A stretch of DNA of 64,000 nt from NCBI RefSeq assembly GCF_023051105.1, contig NZ_JALKIL010000020.1, positions 1 through 64,000 of the forward strand, in the 5' to 3' direction. This document shows positions 50,383 through 60,096 of this stretch, in pieces (the stretch's first letter is position 1; each line of letters opens with the position of its first letter). Source of the DNA: Anaerobiospirillum sp. NML120449 (GTDB taxonomy: Bacteria > Pseudomonadota > Gammaproteobacteria > Enterobacterales > Succinivibrionaceae). The notes beneath the pieces are model-generated. The model searched no databases. It saw only the letters and a program-made list of their open reading frames with translations, and was not told the DNA's origin. The position numbers were made by a program, and so were the translations under genes.

Positions 50383-51306
50383 TTAACCGCCTAACAGGCT
50401 CAGAGCGATAGTTGGACGCTGGTTAGCCTGGGCCAGCACACTCTGGGATGCCTGCTGGATGATGTTGTTCTGGGTCAGAGCTGCGGTCTCAGAGGCGAAG
50501 TCTGTGTCACGAATTCTGCTGCGGGCATCAGACTGGTTTTCAGAGATGTTAGCCTGATTACGAATGGTACTCTCCATTCTGTTTTGTAAAGCACCAAGTC
50601 CGGCACGCTTGGAATCTACAGCCTGTATGAGAGCGTCGATGTTCTCAAGCACATGTGTAGCACGCGATGCAGTAGAAATGGTAAAACGTATTGGACCATT
50701 ATTACCATTTTTCATTAAACCGTATTTGGCATTTGTATCAGTTTGCTTGCCGTTATTTAAACCAGCCTGATCTGCAATGCCGCTTAATGTGAAACCTACT
50801 GACCAGTTCAGGTTGAGAGTATTGCCGGCGTTAGCGCCAACCTGGAAAGTGAGCTTGCCATTTGCTGGGATAAGTCCCTGTCCAGCACCCTCGAGAATAG
50901 TCTGACCGGCAAAGGTGGTCTGCTTGGCGATACGGGAGATTTCCTCAGACAGCTGGGTTACTTCTTCCTGAAGAGCCTTACGGTCGGCAGCTGAGTTGGT
51001 GCCGTTAGCGGACTGTACTGCCAGCACACGGATACGCTGGAGCATGTTGGTGGTTTCGTCCAGGGCTCCTTCGATGGTCTGGGCAAGGGCGATACCATCG
51101 TTGGTGTTACGGTTACCCTGATTGAGACCGTTAATCTGAGAGGTCAGTCGGTCACTGATCTGCAGGCCTGCGGCATCATCCTTGGCAGAGTTGATGCGAA
51201 GACCTGAGGAAAGGCGCTGGTAGGAGACATTCAGGTTCAGGGTGGCATTGCTGAGCTTGCGCTGAGCATTGATGCTGCTTACGTTCGTATTTACATACAG
51301 GGCCAT
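50383..51306 (-). CDS. Flagellin (copy 4, distant and inverted)
   Basis: A 307-residue flagellin with complete D0/D1 termini. The N-terminal 100 residues are almost the same as copy 1 ([19 protein letters not shown]). The variable part (TDTNAKYGLMKNGNNGPIRF) is its own, and it ends SLLGG where the others end SLLGR. GGAG about nine bases before the ATG supports the start. It lies 36 kb from the cluster in opposite orientation, with the same terminator hairpin, so it probably arose by transposition or inversion of a copy-1-like ancestor. Confidence 0.95.
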   Translation of the reverse strand: MALYVNTNVSSINAQRKLSNATLNLNVSYQRLSSGLRINSAKDDAAGLQISDRLTSQINGLNQGNRNTNDGIALAQTIEGALDETTNMLQRIRVLAVQSANGTNSAADRKALQEEVTQLSEEISRIAKQTTFAGQTILEGAGQGLIPANGKLTFQVGANAGNTLNLNWSVGFTLSGIADQAGLNNGKQTDTNAKYGLMKNGNNGPIRFTISTASRATHVLENIDALIQAVDSKRAGLGALQNRMESTIRNQANISENQSDARSRIRDTDFASETAALTQNNIIQQASQSVLAQANQRPTIALSLLGG

Positions 51307-51670
51307 TACATATTCTCCGTCTCAAATGGACAGTATCGACCCTGACGGGCCTGAAAATCATTAAGTCCTTCTGCCAGTCTCATCCATAGTTTCAGGCAGA
51401 TCATTCTTATAAATAGTCGTTAGCAAGCCCCTTGCCAACCTCAAACCAGGTACTGACGGGAACTGCAACAAAAATCTATATGTAATGTCTTATTTATCGC
51501 ATACCTGAATGTTGCGCATAACATTGCTATTTGGACATACTTTTTCTGGAACCAATGGCATGGCATTACTTTTACAGACACAATATCTTCATACGTAAGT
51601 TTAGACCAGTACATCATTGTCAATCACTTACCTCAGGACGGCAAAAGTAACTCTGCAATTATCAAAAGAA

Positions 51671-51706
51671 AGAGCCATCTCAAACATCATGGTCAGAGAC
51701 GGCTCT
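51671..51706 (-). terminator. Terminator of the AEC transporter gene
   Basis: AGAGCC-a-TCTC pairs with GAGA-c-GGCTCT (51671-51681 with 51696-51706). On the minus strand TTTCTTTTGA follows. It lies about 175 bases behind the stop. Confidence 0.65.
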
Positions 51707-51881
51707 CATGGCAGCGCGTAATGCTGCAATTGGGATAGTATCCAATCGGTCTGGGCAGCTGGGCCAACGACATCGCACTGGCAGAAGCAGCTTGGTCATG
51801 CCCTGTCCTTCGTCAGGGTGAGCAGTAAGTGTCCTGGTTAACAGTAAGTGCCCAGGTGAACCGTAAGTTACTGGTGATCTG

Positions 51882-52805
51882 TCAGAGTATGAGGGCCAGC
51901 AGCGGGATGGTGAATACTGACATCAGCGTGCTCATAAAGGTGCCCTGAGACATAACCTTTGGGTCAATGCCCTCCTTGAGGCAGATCATGGTGCCGTAAG
52001 AGGCTACAGGCATGGCGCTTAATATTACAAGGACATCGGTATAGCGGTGATCAAATGGAGACTGGGAGTACAACCCGAAAATCAGACAAGGCACACCCAG
52101 AAGTTTGAGCACACTCATCACATAAATACGCCAGTTGCCGAACATCTCAAGTACTTTGATATTGGCAAGGGTCGAACCTATGACCAGCAGTGAGGCAGGG
52201 ATGGTCATGTATCCTACCAGATGAAAGGCCTCGCCGATGATCTTTGGGGTCTTAATCTGAAAGAACACAAGTGCTATGACAATGTACGTAGAGCAAAGAG
52301 CCGGGGAAAGAATCATGCGCCAGTTGAATCTGACCTTACGCTGAGCCCTGTTTGGATTGCAGCTTGAGATTAAGATCTGTCCGAGAAGAAAGATGAGCAG
52401 ATTAAACGGTATGGTCAGTACCGAAATATAGAAAATGGCATAGCTGCCAAAGAGTGAGAGTACCACTGGCAGGCCAATGAAGTTGATGTTGCCAAAGGCA
52501 AACATGAAGCTGTATATGCCCTCCATATCAGAGCGCAGCAGCTTTGCCAGCACAATACCACAAATCAGCATGATAATCAGAGTTGCCGTACCAAGTAACA
52601 GTACAGGCAGAATCTCAGAGCGCTCAGGCAGTGTATCTCCCATTACCGATGAGAGAATAATGCATGGGGCTGTGACATTGATGATAAGAACAGAAAGAGA
52701 ACGGTTGAATTCGTCATTCATCAGCTTGAGCTTCTGACAGACAAAGCCAATTATGACCAGCAGGAATAACACTCCCATCTGGCCCAGAGTATCGAGAAAA
52801 GACAT
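51882..52805 (-). CDS. AEC (auxin efflux carrier) family transporter
   Basis: A 307-residue inner-membrane protein with about ten helices in two similar halves. Visible family features are GFVCQKLKLMNDEFNRSLSVLIINVTAPCIIL in the first helices, GNINFIGLPVVLSLFG and the C-terminal MPVASYGTMICLKEG segment. Bacterial AEC members carry small carboxylates such as malate or malonate, or other anions. The substrate is unknown here, though dicarboxylate export would suit a succinate-producing fermenter. The ATG at 52805 gives the usual family length; the frame stays open to a GTG at 52940. Monocistronic. Confidence 0.85.
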   Translation of the reverse strand: MSFLDTLGQMGVLFLLVIIGFVCQKLKLMNDEFNRSLSVLIINVTAPCIILSSVMGDTLPERSEILPVLLLGTATLIIMLICGIVLAKLLRSDMEGIYSFMFAFGNINFIGLPVVLSLFGSYAIFYISVLTIPFNLLIFLLGQILISSCNPNRAQRKVRFNWRMILSPALCSTYIVIALVFFQIKTPKIIGEAFHLVGYMTIPASLLVIGSTLANIKVLEMFGNWRIYVMSVLKLLGVPCLIFGLYSQSPFDHRYTDVLVILSAMPVASYGTMICLKEGIDPKVMSQGTFMSTLMSVFTIPLLALIL

Positions 52806-53735
52806 CTTATTTCCATAGGGGCTATAGCCTGCCCACTGCAGCATTGATGAGAACAGGCTGGCTAAAAAGCTCACAGCTGAGCCCCATCCTGTTAACAGAT
52901 GTATTGTTTTAAGACTGGCGCTTGCCTCTGTCACGGCCACTAATACCGCTGGCCCTTTTGAGCAAGTTCCTGTTACTTAGGGACGCCATACCTGATCCTG
53001 CCAATCCAGTAAGTGCCACTGCATGGAATACCGGATTATGCAGCCTTGTCCTGCCAATTACCATCGACAACTGTTAATCCTGGCTGTCTGGCATGTGGCT
53101 TTGCAATATACCCATTGCTCAATCTTTGACAAGGTCGTCTAATGGAGCCTGGACATATGGAGGTTCATTTTCAGGTACAGACTTAAAGCATTTGCATTGC
53201 GTAAAAACACTAACAGTCGTTCCTTATATGGTTATATACCTGGGCTCAGCAGCCAGTTGCGCTGGCAAATCGGCAGCGATGGAGCCAGCTACAAGGGTGC
53301 CGGCCGGGCTGTCTTCGTTCAGGGTAAACCATAATAGAGGCCGCGCCATTGGCCAGAGCGGCACAATGACGCAACACTTCCTTCCAGAGGCAGTCGATGT
53401 TCAACAGCCTTGTTAATGTCCTTACAGAAAGTATTTGCAGTCTAACAAAAGCAAGATCCAGATCACAAAAGCCCCAATGGAACATGCCCCAAATTGCAGC
53501 CACATGACTTTTCGTGCACACAAAAATGCAACTGTGCCTGCCTTAGCAGGCTCATAAAGTCGCCTTTCCTCCCTGTGGACTTTTTAAGACATTTTCAGAC
53601 CATAGCATAGTTATAGTTCTATGCATCAGCAGGATAAATTTTGCCCCGGATTTCCCCAATGCTGTACAGTGATGTCTTTTCCTAAGGTTTAGCTATATGT
53701 TTTCCGCTACTTTTAAGTGATATGGATCACGCCGT

Positions 53736-53757
53736 AATGTATGTATGTATGTATGTA
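53736..53757. repeat. Tetranucleotide microsatellite (ATGT)n
   Basis: About five head-to-tail copies of ATGT/GTAT in 53736-53757. A tetranucleotide is the type used for phase variation in some pathogens, but no reading frame with a recognisable product runs through it. Confidence 0.85.
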
Positions 53758-54134
53758 CAGGACAACACCGGCAGGTCAACACTGTCAGGTCACCCATGCC
53801 CGTCAGCACTGCAGGTCAGTCTGCTGCTCATGACCCTGCCGCATGCCGCTCCCTGCTTCGGCCGGGCTCAACCGTCATAACAGCCATCATGCCAGTGATA
53901 GCTGTTGCAATGGTGTTTTCAGGCCATGGCAGCATGGCACTGGCATACCTCAAGTACCGTAAAAGCCTCAAGGTACTGAAATCTTCTCAGTGTCACACAC
54001 ATGGATGATGGTATGGACATGGCCAAAGGTATGGACGCTGGTATTTGTCTTTACATAATCACTGGTTCTGGCCTGGCTCAGGCCAGCTCAGCAATACAGC
54101 TGTACCCAATCTTCGTCCTTACTGTCAGAGACAG

Positions 54135-54262
54135 GCCTGATGCTGCGACAGCAACCGCAGTAACAGGCCTGATGCTGCGACAGCAACCGCAGTAACAGAC
54201 CTGATGCTGCGACGGAAACCGCAGTAACATGCCTGATGCTGCGACAGCAACCGCAGTAACAG
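54135..54262. repeat. 32-bp tandem repeat, four copies
   Basis: Units at 54135, 54167, 54199 and 54231 share CCTGATGCTGCGAC and AACCGCAGTAACA. They abut directly with no spacers, so this is not a CRISPR array despite the unit size. Confidence 0.95.
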
Positions 54263-55028
54263 ACTGCTCAGGGAGGATGCATAAGACCTCATTTAACCGC
54301 CTTGACTGTCATGGCTGCGTGACTGTATGGGACAGAGTGATGGCTGAAGGAAAAATACTCAGTCTGGTGTAAAAGGACGCTCAGCTGCAAAGCAGCCTGC
54401 CAGTTATTCAGGAAACAAAGTACTTACGGCGCTGTTCATATTCAGCCCAATGCATGAGTTTTTATCATTCAGAGGATCAGAGGCGCAAATGTGGCAAAGC
54501 CAGCGAATGTCAGCCTGCATTGCCGTGCTTTGCATGGTATGTCCAGGCTATGCCCTTAGTATGGCCTCGAGCCAGGTCAGTATGGCCTTAAGCAAGGTCA
54601 GTAAGTCCTGAGGGTGATGAAGCATCCATTGTTCTGTTATGGTGACGAGCTCAAATCATCTCTGATCCCAGGTTATTGCCTGAGTCTCAGGGCCCCGGTG
54701 TATTCAGAGTGCTCCATGGAGCACGGCTGTGCACCAGGCCTGTTGTCATGACGCATGACTTCATGCCTGTATGCAGGACTGAGCATGCAGTTATGAAGAT
54801 ATGGCTGATTTTTTTGCCATTTTTTCAGGATAGTGAGCATTTCTGACTTATAATGCTCAGTTTGCATATCCGGGCCATGTGGCCGGGAAATGGCCTATAC
54901 ATGCTTAACATCTACAGATGAGGTCCTGTCCTCAGAAGTCAATATGAGGTGCTGTACCTGAGCTTTATCTTTGAAAGCTGCGCTGTGCAAAAGAGATACT
55001 CTTAGTCCCACTTGTTAACACCACAGGT

Positions 55029-55148
55029 TTGAGCAAATACGAGCCCGATGTGACTGTTTGCCCTGACCGCTCCGACCTGGATATATCAACTGCCCGCTTT
55101 ATCTGCGCTCACTGCAATGAGCTTATGCAGATATCCAGCCCTGATTAA
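55029..55148 (+). CDS. Possible 39-residue Cys-containing (zinc-ribbon-like) ORF or gene remnant
   Basis: A short frame from TTG at 55029 to TAA at 55148 encodes residues that include VTVCPDRSD and ARFICAHCNELM. The C-P...C-A-H-C arrangement with three cysteines resembles half or more of a zinc ribbon. Codon use is like that of the real genes. There is no ATG, and only a weak purine stretch lies before the TTG. The frame remains open upstream to about 54975, so it could be the end of a decayed gene. No family is recognised with confidence. Confidence 0.25.
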   Translation: MSKYEPDVTVCPDRSDLDISTARFICAHCNELMQISSPD

Positions 55149-56286
55149 CACAATGATGTCGCCAAAGACTTACACGTTAACCGACATGAGACCTTTTCGT
55201 ACTGCCCATAACTTTCAGATTTAAGGAATGCAAGTCAGCACTGCAGACTACAGTGATGCAGGATTGCAAAAGACACTGAAGCCTGCAATTGCACTTATCC
55301 ATAACATCAGGCCCTGCCACTACAGGCGCTGATGCCCTGATGCAAATGACGCAGATCAGAGCTCAACGTTACTGTGTACACAAGGCAGGATGCGCAAAGT
55401 GCAGCGTGACGGACGTCCTTAATCAGGCTTTAAAGGTGCTGCCTGCTGTCCTTACTCACACGTTACACAGCCAGCCTGTGCAGGCTCGACTGGAGATACC
55501 TGGTGAAAGTAAAGCCCGCCACAGAGATCTGTCATGTCAGGGACAGCTGAGCTGACATAATTCATGAGGTCTTTGTGTGCTGTACTGATTAACTGCCATC
55601 AAAGTGTATCTCATCCATTATTCCTGTGCCCTGCAGCTTATGCCATGTATACCTCCCGCTTATGTCCTGATAACCCTGCAATCTGATTCAGTTTCCGAAT
55701 AATCCAAGCCGCAAGGCTTTTACTTACAGCTGGCAATACCGACCTCGGTTCACTCCAGTAAGCCGGCGCCCATACAAAGCCCTGCTTTGCACTGCACAGC
55801 ACAGCTCAAATCTGGCCATCAGGCATCACGTGATGGCCCCTGAGCAGGCTGAGCAGCTGCAGTCTTTGACCAGTCCTGCTGCACCAGCTGCGGCTGCAGC
55901 ATCCCGGCTGAACTTTGCTGCACCTGATGCAGCCCCAGTTTCAAACAGACAGTGCCTGCCGGCCCCAGTGGCGGAGGCGCTTTATCGTGTCTGGAAACCA
56001 TTAAATGCCCGGCAGCTGCTATGACAGCAAGGCGGGCAAAAGAATTAACTGCATCAGTCCCTGAGCATGTATGCTGAGGACTTTTGCAGGCAGCACCAGC
56101 AGTCCTGGGCTGGCAGATAAGGCTTCTGGCCGCTTCATCCTGCCCGGACATCTCTGACCTTGCAAGGTATTGTCCTGCAAGGTCAACAGAGGCAGTCTCC
56201 AGCTGTGCCCGCTCGTCCTGGCTGCACAGGCCGGTGCTGCGGATATTTTTTGTTGTTATTTTTGATTGTTACAGGTTCTTTTGACC

Positions 56287-57786
56287 ATGATCGAATTTAA
56301 GGAAAGCAAACTTAAACTCAAGGCGCTTCCAGCAGCCTTCATTACAGCCGTAGCCCTTATGGCTGCCGGCAGTCCTGCCCATGCAGCTCCTGATGACAAT
56401 CAAGAGCCATCAACCTCGGCTCGTCTTACCGAGATGAAGGGTCAGATCCAGAGCATCAACGAGGAGCTCTCCGGTCAGCGCGCCACCCTTGGTGCTCTCA
56501 AGACCGAAATCTATGCCCAGCGTGAAGAAACCGATGATTACCGTCGTTCCCTGCTGAGCGAAATGAAGGCCCTGCGCCGTCAGAACCAGTCTCTGGTTGA
56601 TTCCATTTATGACAACAGAGTACTGGCCAGCAAGAATGAAATGACTGAGGTAAAGCCTTTGCGCAATTACGACCTGCAGACTCCTGATGGCAAGATGTAC
56701 TTCGGTGAGGACGAGTACGTCTACGTCAAGGAAGCTGATGCCACTTTCGATGCCCGTATCGATACCGGTGCCGCCGTATCCTCAATCTCCGCTCAGGACA
56801 TTACCGAGTTTGAGCGTAACGGCAAGCGCTGGTACCGCTTCACCGTTGAAGCCAATGATCACAAGATTCAGGTTGAGGCTCCATATGTACGTACCTCAAC
56901 TATCCGTCAGGTATCCAAGCACACCACTACCGAGCGTATTGTTGTTGCCCTGAACGTCAAGGTAGGTGACTACTCCACCACCTCAGAGTTCACCCTCTCT
57001 GACCGTACCCGTCTGCAGTACCCTCTGCTTATCGGTCGTACCCTCATGCAGGATATCGCTGTAGTTGATGTTGCCCGTGACCACATCCAGGGCCGCAATA
57101 AGGATACTTTCCTCATCCTCTCCCGTGAGGATTATGAAAAGGCCATGAAGGCTGGCAAGGATCCAAATGCCGCCTACAAGCAGAAGCAGGAAGCTGCTGC
57201 CGCTGTAGGTCAGATTGCCCGCCCATCAGGAGAGTATGGCTCCAATCTCGGTTCCAACTCTGAAAACGCCCTGCCAGCTGTACGCAATAAGAGCGTTTCA
57301 GATGACAAGGATAAGGCCGCCTCCGGCCCGGTAAAGGCAACCCCTAAGAGCGCTGCCGGCCAGATCACTGAGCCTGTTAAGGACGAGAAGGCTGACAAGG
57401 CTGCCAAGGATGAAAAGGCTGCCAAGCCAGCTAAGGACGAGAAGTCCGCCAAGGATGAAAAGGCTGCCAAGGACGAGAAGTCCACAAAGCCAGCTAAGGA
57501 CGAAAAGGCTGCCAAGCCTGCCAAGGATGAAAAGGCTGCCAAGGACGAGAAGTCCACAAAGCCAGCTAAGGACGAGAAGGCTGACAAGCCTGCCAAGGAC
57601 GAGAAGTCCGCCAAGGATGACAAGGCTGCCACTTCCGAAAAGGCTGATAAGAGCAAGGCCGACGATAAGGATGGCAAGGACAGCAAGGACAAGGCCGAAA
57701 AGTCTGAAAAGACAGACAAGTCCGAGAAGTCTGCCACGGCTGACAGCAAGGATGATAAGGCAGAGTCCGACAAGGAAGCCAAATAA
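56287..57786 (+). CDS. Periplasmic retropepsin-like protease (RimK-associated zinc-protease family) with Lys-rich repeat tail
   Basis: A 499-residue protein. A signal peptide ends near SPAHA-APDD (about residue 34). A coiled-coil region (about 45-110) is followed by a domain with DARIDTGAAVSSISAQD, where Asp159-Thr-Gly is the retropepsin-type catalytic triplet. The rest, including YPLLIGRTLMQDIAVVD, matches the family annotated as ATP-dependent zinc protease or RimB-like; that name is historical and the fold is aspartic-protease-like. From about residue 365 the protein is built of KDEKAAK/KPAKDEKS-type repeats to the end, an extreme Lys/Asp/Glu/Ala composition not usual for the family. The ATG at 56287 is favoured over an upstream TTG because it gives a proper signal peptide. 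It is first in a triad with the next two genes. Confidence 0.83.
   Translation: MIEFKESKLKLKALPAAFITAVALMAAGSPAHAAPDDNQEPSTSARLTEMKGQIQSINEELSGQRATLGALKTEIYAQREETDDYRRSLLSEMKALRRQNQSLVDSIYDNRVLASKNEMTEVKPLRNYDLQTPDGKMYFGEDEYVYVKEADATFDARIDTGAAVSSISAQDITEFERNGKRWYRFTVEANDHKIQVEAPYVRTSTIRQVSKHTTTERIVVALNVKVGDYSTTSEFTLSDRTRLQYPLLIGRTLMQDIAVVDVARDHIQGRNKDTFLILSREDYEKAMKAGKDPNAAYKQKQEAAAAVGQIARPSGEYGSNLGSNSENALPAVRNKSVSDDKDKAASGPVKATPKSAAGQITEPVKDEKADKAAKDEKAAKPAKDEKSAKDEKAAKDEKSTKPAKDEKAAKPAKDEKAAKDEKSTKPAKDEKADKPAKDEKSAKDDKAATSEKADKSKADDKDGKDSKDKAEKSEKTDKSEKSATADSKDDKAESDKEAK
57365..57783 (+). repeat. Coding Lys-rich repeat region
   Basis: DNA encoding the KDEKAAK-type tail repeats words such as GCCAAGGATGAAAAG and GACGAGAAGTCC in irregular order. 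The longest exact duplicate includes the KDEKSTKPAKDEKA coding block, seen twice. Length variation between strains is likely here. Confidence 0.8.
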
Positions 57787-58338
57787 TTTATCTTTCACCA
57801 CCACAACCTGTGCCATGGCAGCATAAGACGCAGCCCCGGGTGCAGTCTCATAGACTTTGACAGAGCTGCTCTGGCGCCTGTGATTATCTGGTACTGGACG
57901 CACCGCTGAGCTCTTTTATCCATGCAGGTTACATGGCCATGGGCACTGTCTCATGGCACCAGTCAGCTGACTTATGGGCCAGCCTGTATGGCCGGCTCCA
58001 TGGAGTGATCCTGTTGTGGCGGCTGTGCAGCATGCTGCACAGCAGCCACAGGCAGCGTATGGGCCACAGCTCATGTCAGGCAGAGTCTGCCTGCCTTGCT
58101 GCGGCCTGGTGTGACGTTTTTGTGGTGGTGGTGGAAAACAGAATTTTTTTCGTGCCTGACCTCAAGGGGCAGGTATCTCAGATGTATGCCGCTGCGGGGC
58201 TGCACGGGCCTGTACCTGTGCAGAACTGCGGCAATGTCCGGTTGCGGGCGGCTTTGCCGTCCTGGCTGTGACAGGGGCTGCATCGAGGTGCTGCCATGGC
58301 GGGTCAGGCTGACAGGAACCTACCAGGAAATATTTGAG
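57787..58338. other. Spacer within the protease-transglutaminase-ligase triad
   Basis: No gene is supported in these 550 bases. The downstream frame stays open into it as far as 58096, but that extension is Cys/Trp/Arg-rich and lacks a membrane or signal character, so it is treated as untranslated. Confidence 0.55.
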
Positions 58339-60093
58339 ATGGTTTCACGTGGTGTATTTTATGTGGTAACTGCCATCCTGTTTATAACAGGTATTCTTCT
58401 GATGGCTTACCAGCATGTTACTTTTGAAGTACCTTTCCTGCCAGGCGAGCAGCGTACGGTATGGCAGGTCGAGGCCAAGGTCGAGTTTGAGCCTACCGGT
58501 ACCGGTGCCGCTACAGTCGATCTGGTTATCCCTGACGTTCAGCCAGGCTTTTTCCAGTTATCCCAGACGACAGCCTCTCTTGGCTATGGCGCTACCTATA
58601 TCCAGCGTCAGAACAGCTCCTATGTGGAGTGGACCAAGCGTAACCCTGTAGGTCTGCAGACTCTGTACTATCGTGGTGAGTTCTTAAGCGACGTCAATGC
58701 CGCCGACTCCTCCATGATCGTACCGTCAATTCCTGAAGTGGTTATTCCTGAGCCTTATGCCACTGCCGTAGGTGAAATTGCCTCCAAGGCCCGTGAGCGC
58801 TCTTCCGATCCTTTCTCCTTTACCGTTCAGGTAATCAACGAAATTGACCGTCAGGAAGAAATTCGCACCCTGCTGCTCCAGCACTTCACCCGTCCAGAGC
58901 TCATTATCAACATCCTGCACTATGCCCAGGTTCCAGCCCGTATTGTGCACGTTCTTGATCTGGAAGACGGCCGTCGTAACCGTGGCCTGATTCAGCGCCT
59001 TGCCGTATTCCAGGGCACTCACTATGAGATCTTTGACCCTGTATCAGGTGCCAGCGGTATCCGTGAGAACCAGCTTATCTGGAACAACAATGGCGGTTCC
59101 CTCATGGATGTTCAGGGTGGTAAGAATGCCCGTCTGTCCTTCTCCATCATCAAAAGCTCAGTACCTGTAGCCAAGGCTGGCCTGCTCAAGGTCATGACCG
59201 AAAAGGCTCAGGGCAATGATGTGGTCAATCTCTCCATTGAGTCCCTGCCACTTGAAGAGCAGTCCCTGTTCAAAGGCATTTTAATTCTGCCTATTGGCGT
59301 GCTCATCGTAGTATTCCTGCGTACCCTGGTTGGTATCAAGACCTCCGGTACCTTCATGCCTGTGCTGATTGCCATGGCCTTCCTGCAGACCTCTCTGGTC
59401 GTAGGTCTGATTGGCTTTGTATCCATCGTCTGTATCGGTCTGGTGGTACGCTCCTGGCTGTCGCACCTCAACCTCCTTCTGGTAGCACGTATCTCGGCCG
59501 TTATTATCGTGGTTATCGGCATTATCGGTGCCATTTCCCTCTTTACCTACAAGATCGGCCTTACCGAGGGCATTAAGGTAACCTTCTTCCCTATGATTAT
59601 TCTTTCCTGGACCATTGAGCGTATGTCCATTCTCTGGGAAGAAGACGGTTATAAGGAAGTATTAAAGCAGGGCGGCGGCTCTCTGTTCGTAGCCGTATGT
59701 GCCTTCCTTGCCATGGACAGCCTTATTATTCAGCACCTGACCTTCAACTTCCTTGGTCTGCAGCTCGTTATCCTGGCCATCGTTCTGATGATGGGTAACT
59801 ACACCGGCTTCCGCTTAAGCGAACTCAAGCGCTTCAAACCACTGGTAGTTCAGATGGACGGCAACCTCAACGGCGACGAAAAGGAGCCTGAGCATATCCG
59901 TCTGCGCCGTGAGATCAAGGAATTAAAGTCCAACCCACGCGCCTTTGACAACGAAATTGCCATGAGCACAGCCTCCAGCAGCGACAGCTCTGCTGCACAG
60001 GCTGCCGCACCGGCAGCTGCTGATGCTGCAGCTGATGCCGCAGACGCTCAGAGCAAGACCCAGTACAGTTCCGAGGCCAGAGGCAGGGAGTAG
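58339..60093 (+). CDS. 7TM protein with inactive transglutaminase-like domain (UUP1 family)
   Basis: A 584-residue inner-membrane protein. One N-terminal helix (about 5-24) leads to a periplasmic transglutaminase-like domain (about 30-310), followed by seven helices (about 315-510) and an Ala/Ser-rich cytoplasmic tail. The order matches the UUP1 group, in which an inactive transglutaminase domain precedes a 7TM block, always encoded beside a retropepsin-like protein and an ATP-grasp ligase. The domain contains VINEIDRQEEIRTLLLQ and AQVPARIVHVLDLEDGRR, and I see no obvious Cys-His-Asp triad. The ATG at 58339 (AGGAAA about ten bases before) is preferred to an open upstream extension. It ends three bases before the ligase ATG, so the two are surely co-transcribed. 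Confidence 0.85.
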   Translation: MVSRGVFYVVTAILFITGILLMAYQHVTFEVPFLPGEQRTVWQVEAKVEFEPTGTGAATVDLVIPDVQPGFFQLSQTTASLGYGATYIQRQNSSYVEWTKRNPVGLQTLYYRGEFLSDVNAADSSMIVPSIPEVVIPEPYATAVGEIASKARERSSDPFSFTVQVINEIDRQEEIRTLLLQHFTRPELIINILHYAQVPARIVHVLDLEDGRRNRGLIQRLAVFQGTHYEIFDPVSGASGIRENQLIWNNNGGSLMDVQGGKNARLSFSIIKSSVPVAKAGLLKVMTEKAQGNDVVNLSIESLPLEEQSLFKGILILPIGVLIVVFLRTLVGIKTSGTFMPVLIAMAFLQTSLVVGLIGFVSIVCIGLVVRSWLSHLNLLLVARISAVIIVVIGIIGAISLFTYKIGLTEGIKVTFFPMIILSWTIERMSILWEEDGYKEVLKQGGGSLFVAVCAFLAMDSLIIQHLTFNFLGLQLVILAIVLMMGNYTGFRLSELKRFKPLVVQMDGNLNGDEKEPEHIRLRREIKELKSNPRAFDNEIAMSTASSSDSSAAQAAAPAAADAAADAADAQSKTQYSSEARGRE

Positions 60094-60096
60094 ACT

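Larger units (their letters stand above)
52806..56286. other. 3.5-kb gene desert
   Basis: This is the largest gap in the window. It contains an ATGT microsatellite (53736-53757), the 32-bp repeat at 54135, a small Cys-containing ORF at 55029, and otherwise nothing I can name. Short open frames have poor composition. Confidence 0.6.

Noticed and set aside
54135-54262. CRISPR array
   Set aside because: The 32-bp units are directly adjacent with no unique spacers, and there are no cas genes.
58096-58338. N-terminal extension of the 7TM transglutaminase-like protein
   Set aside because: The extra 81 residues are Cys/Trp/Arg-rich, lie before a natural first membrane helix, and the ATG at 58339 has a ribosome site.
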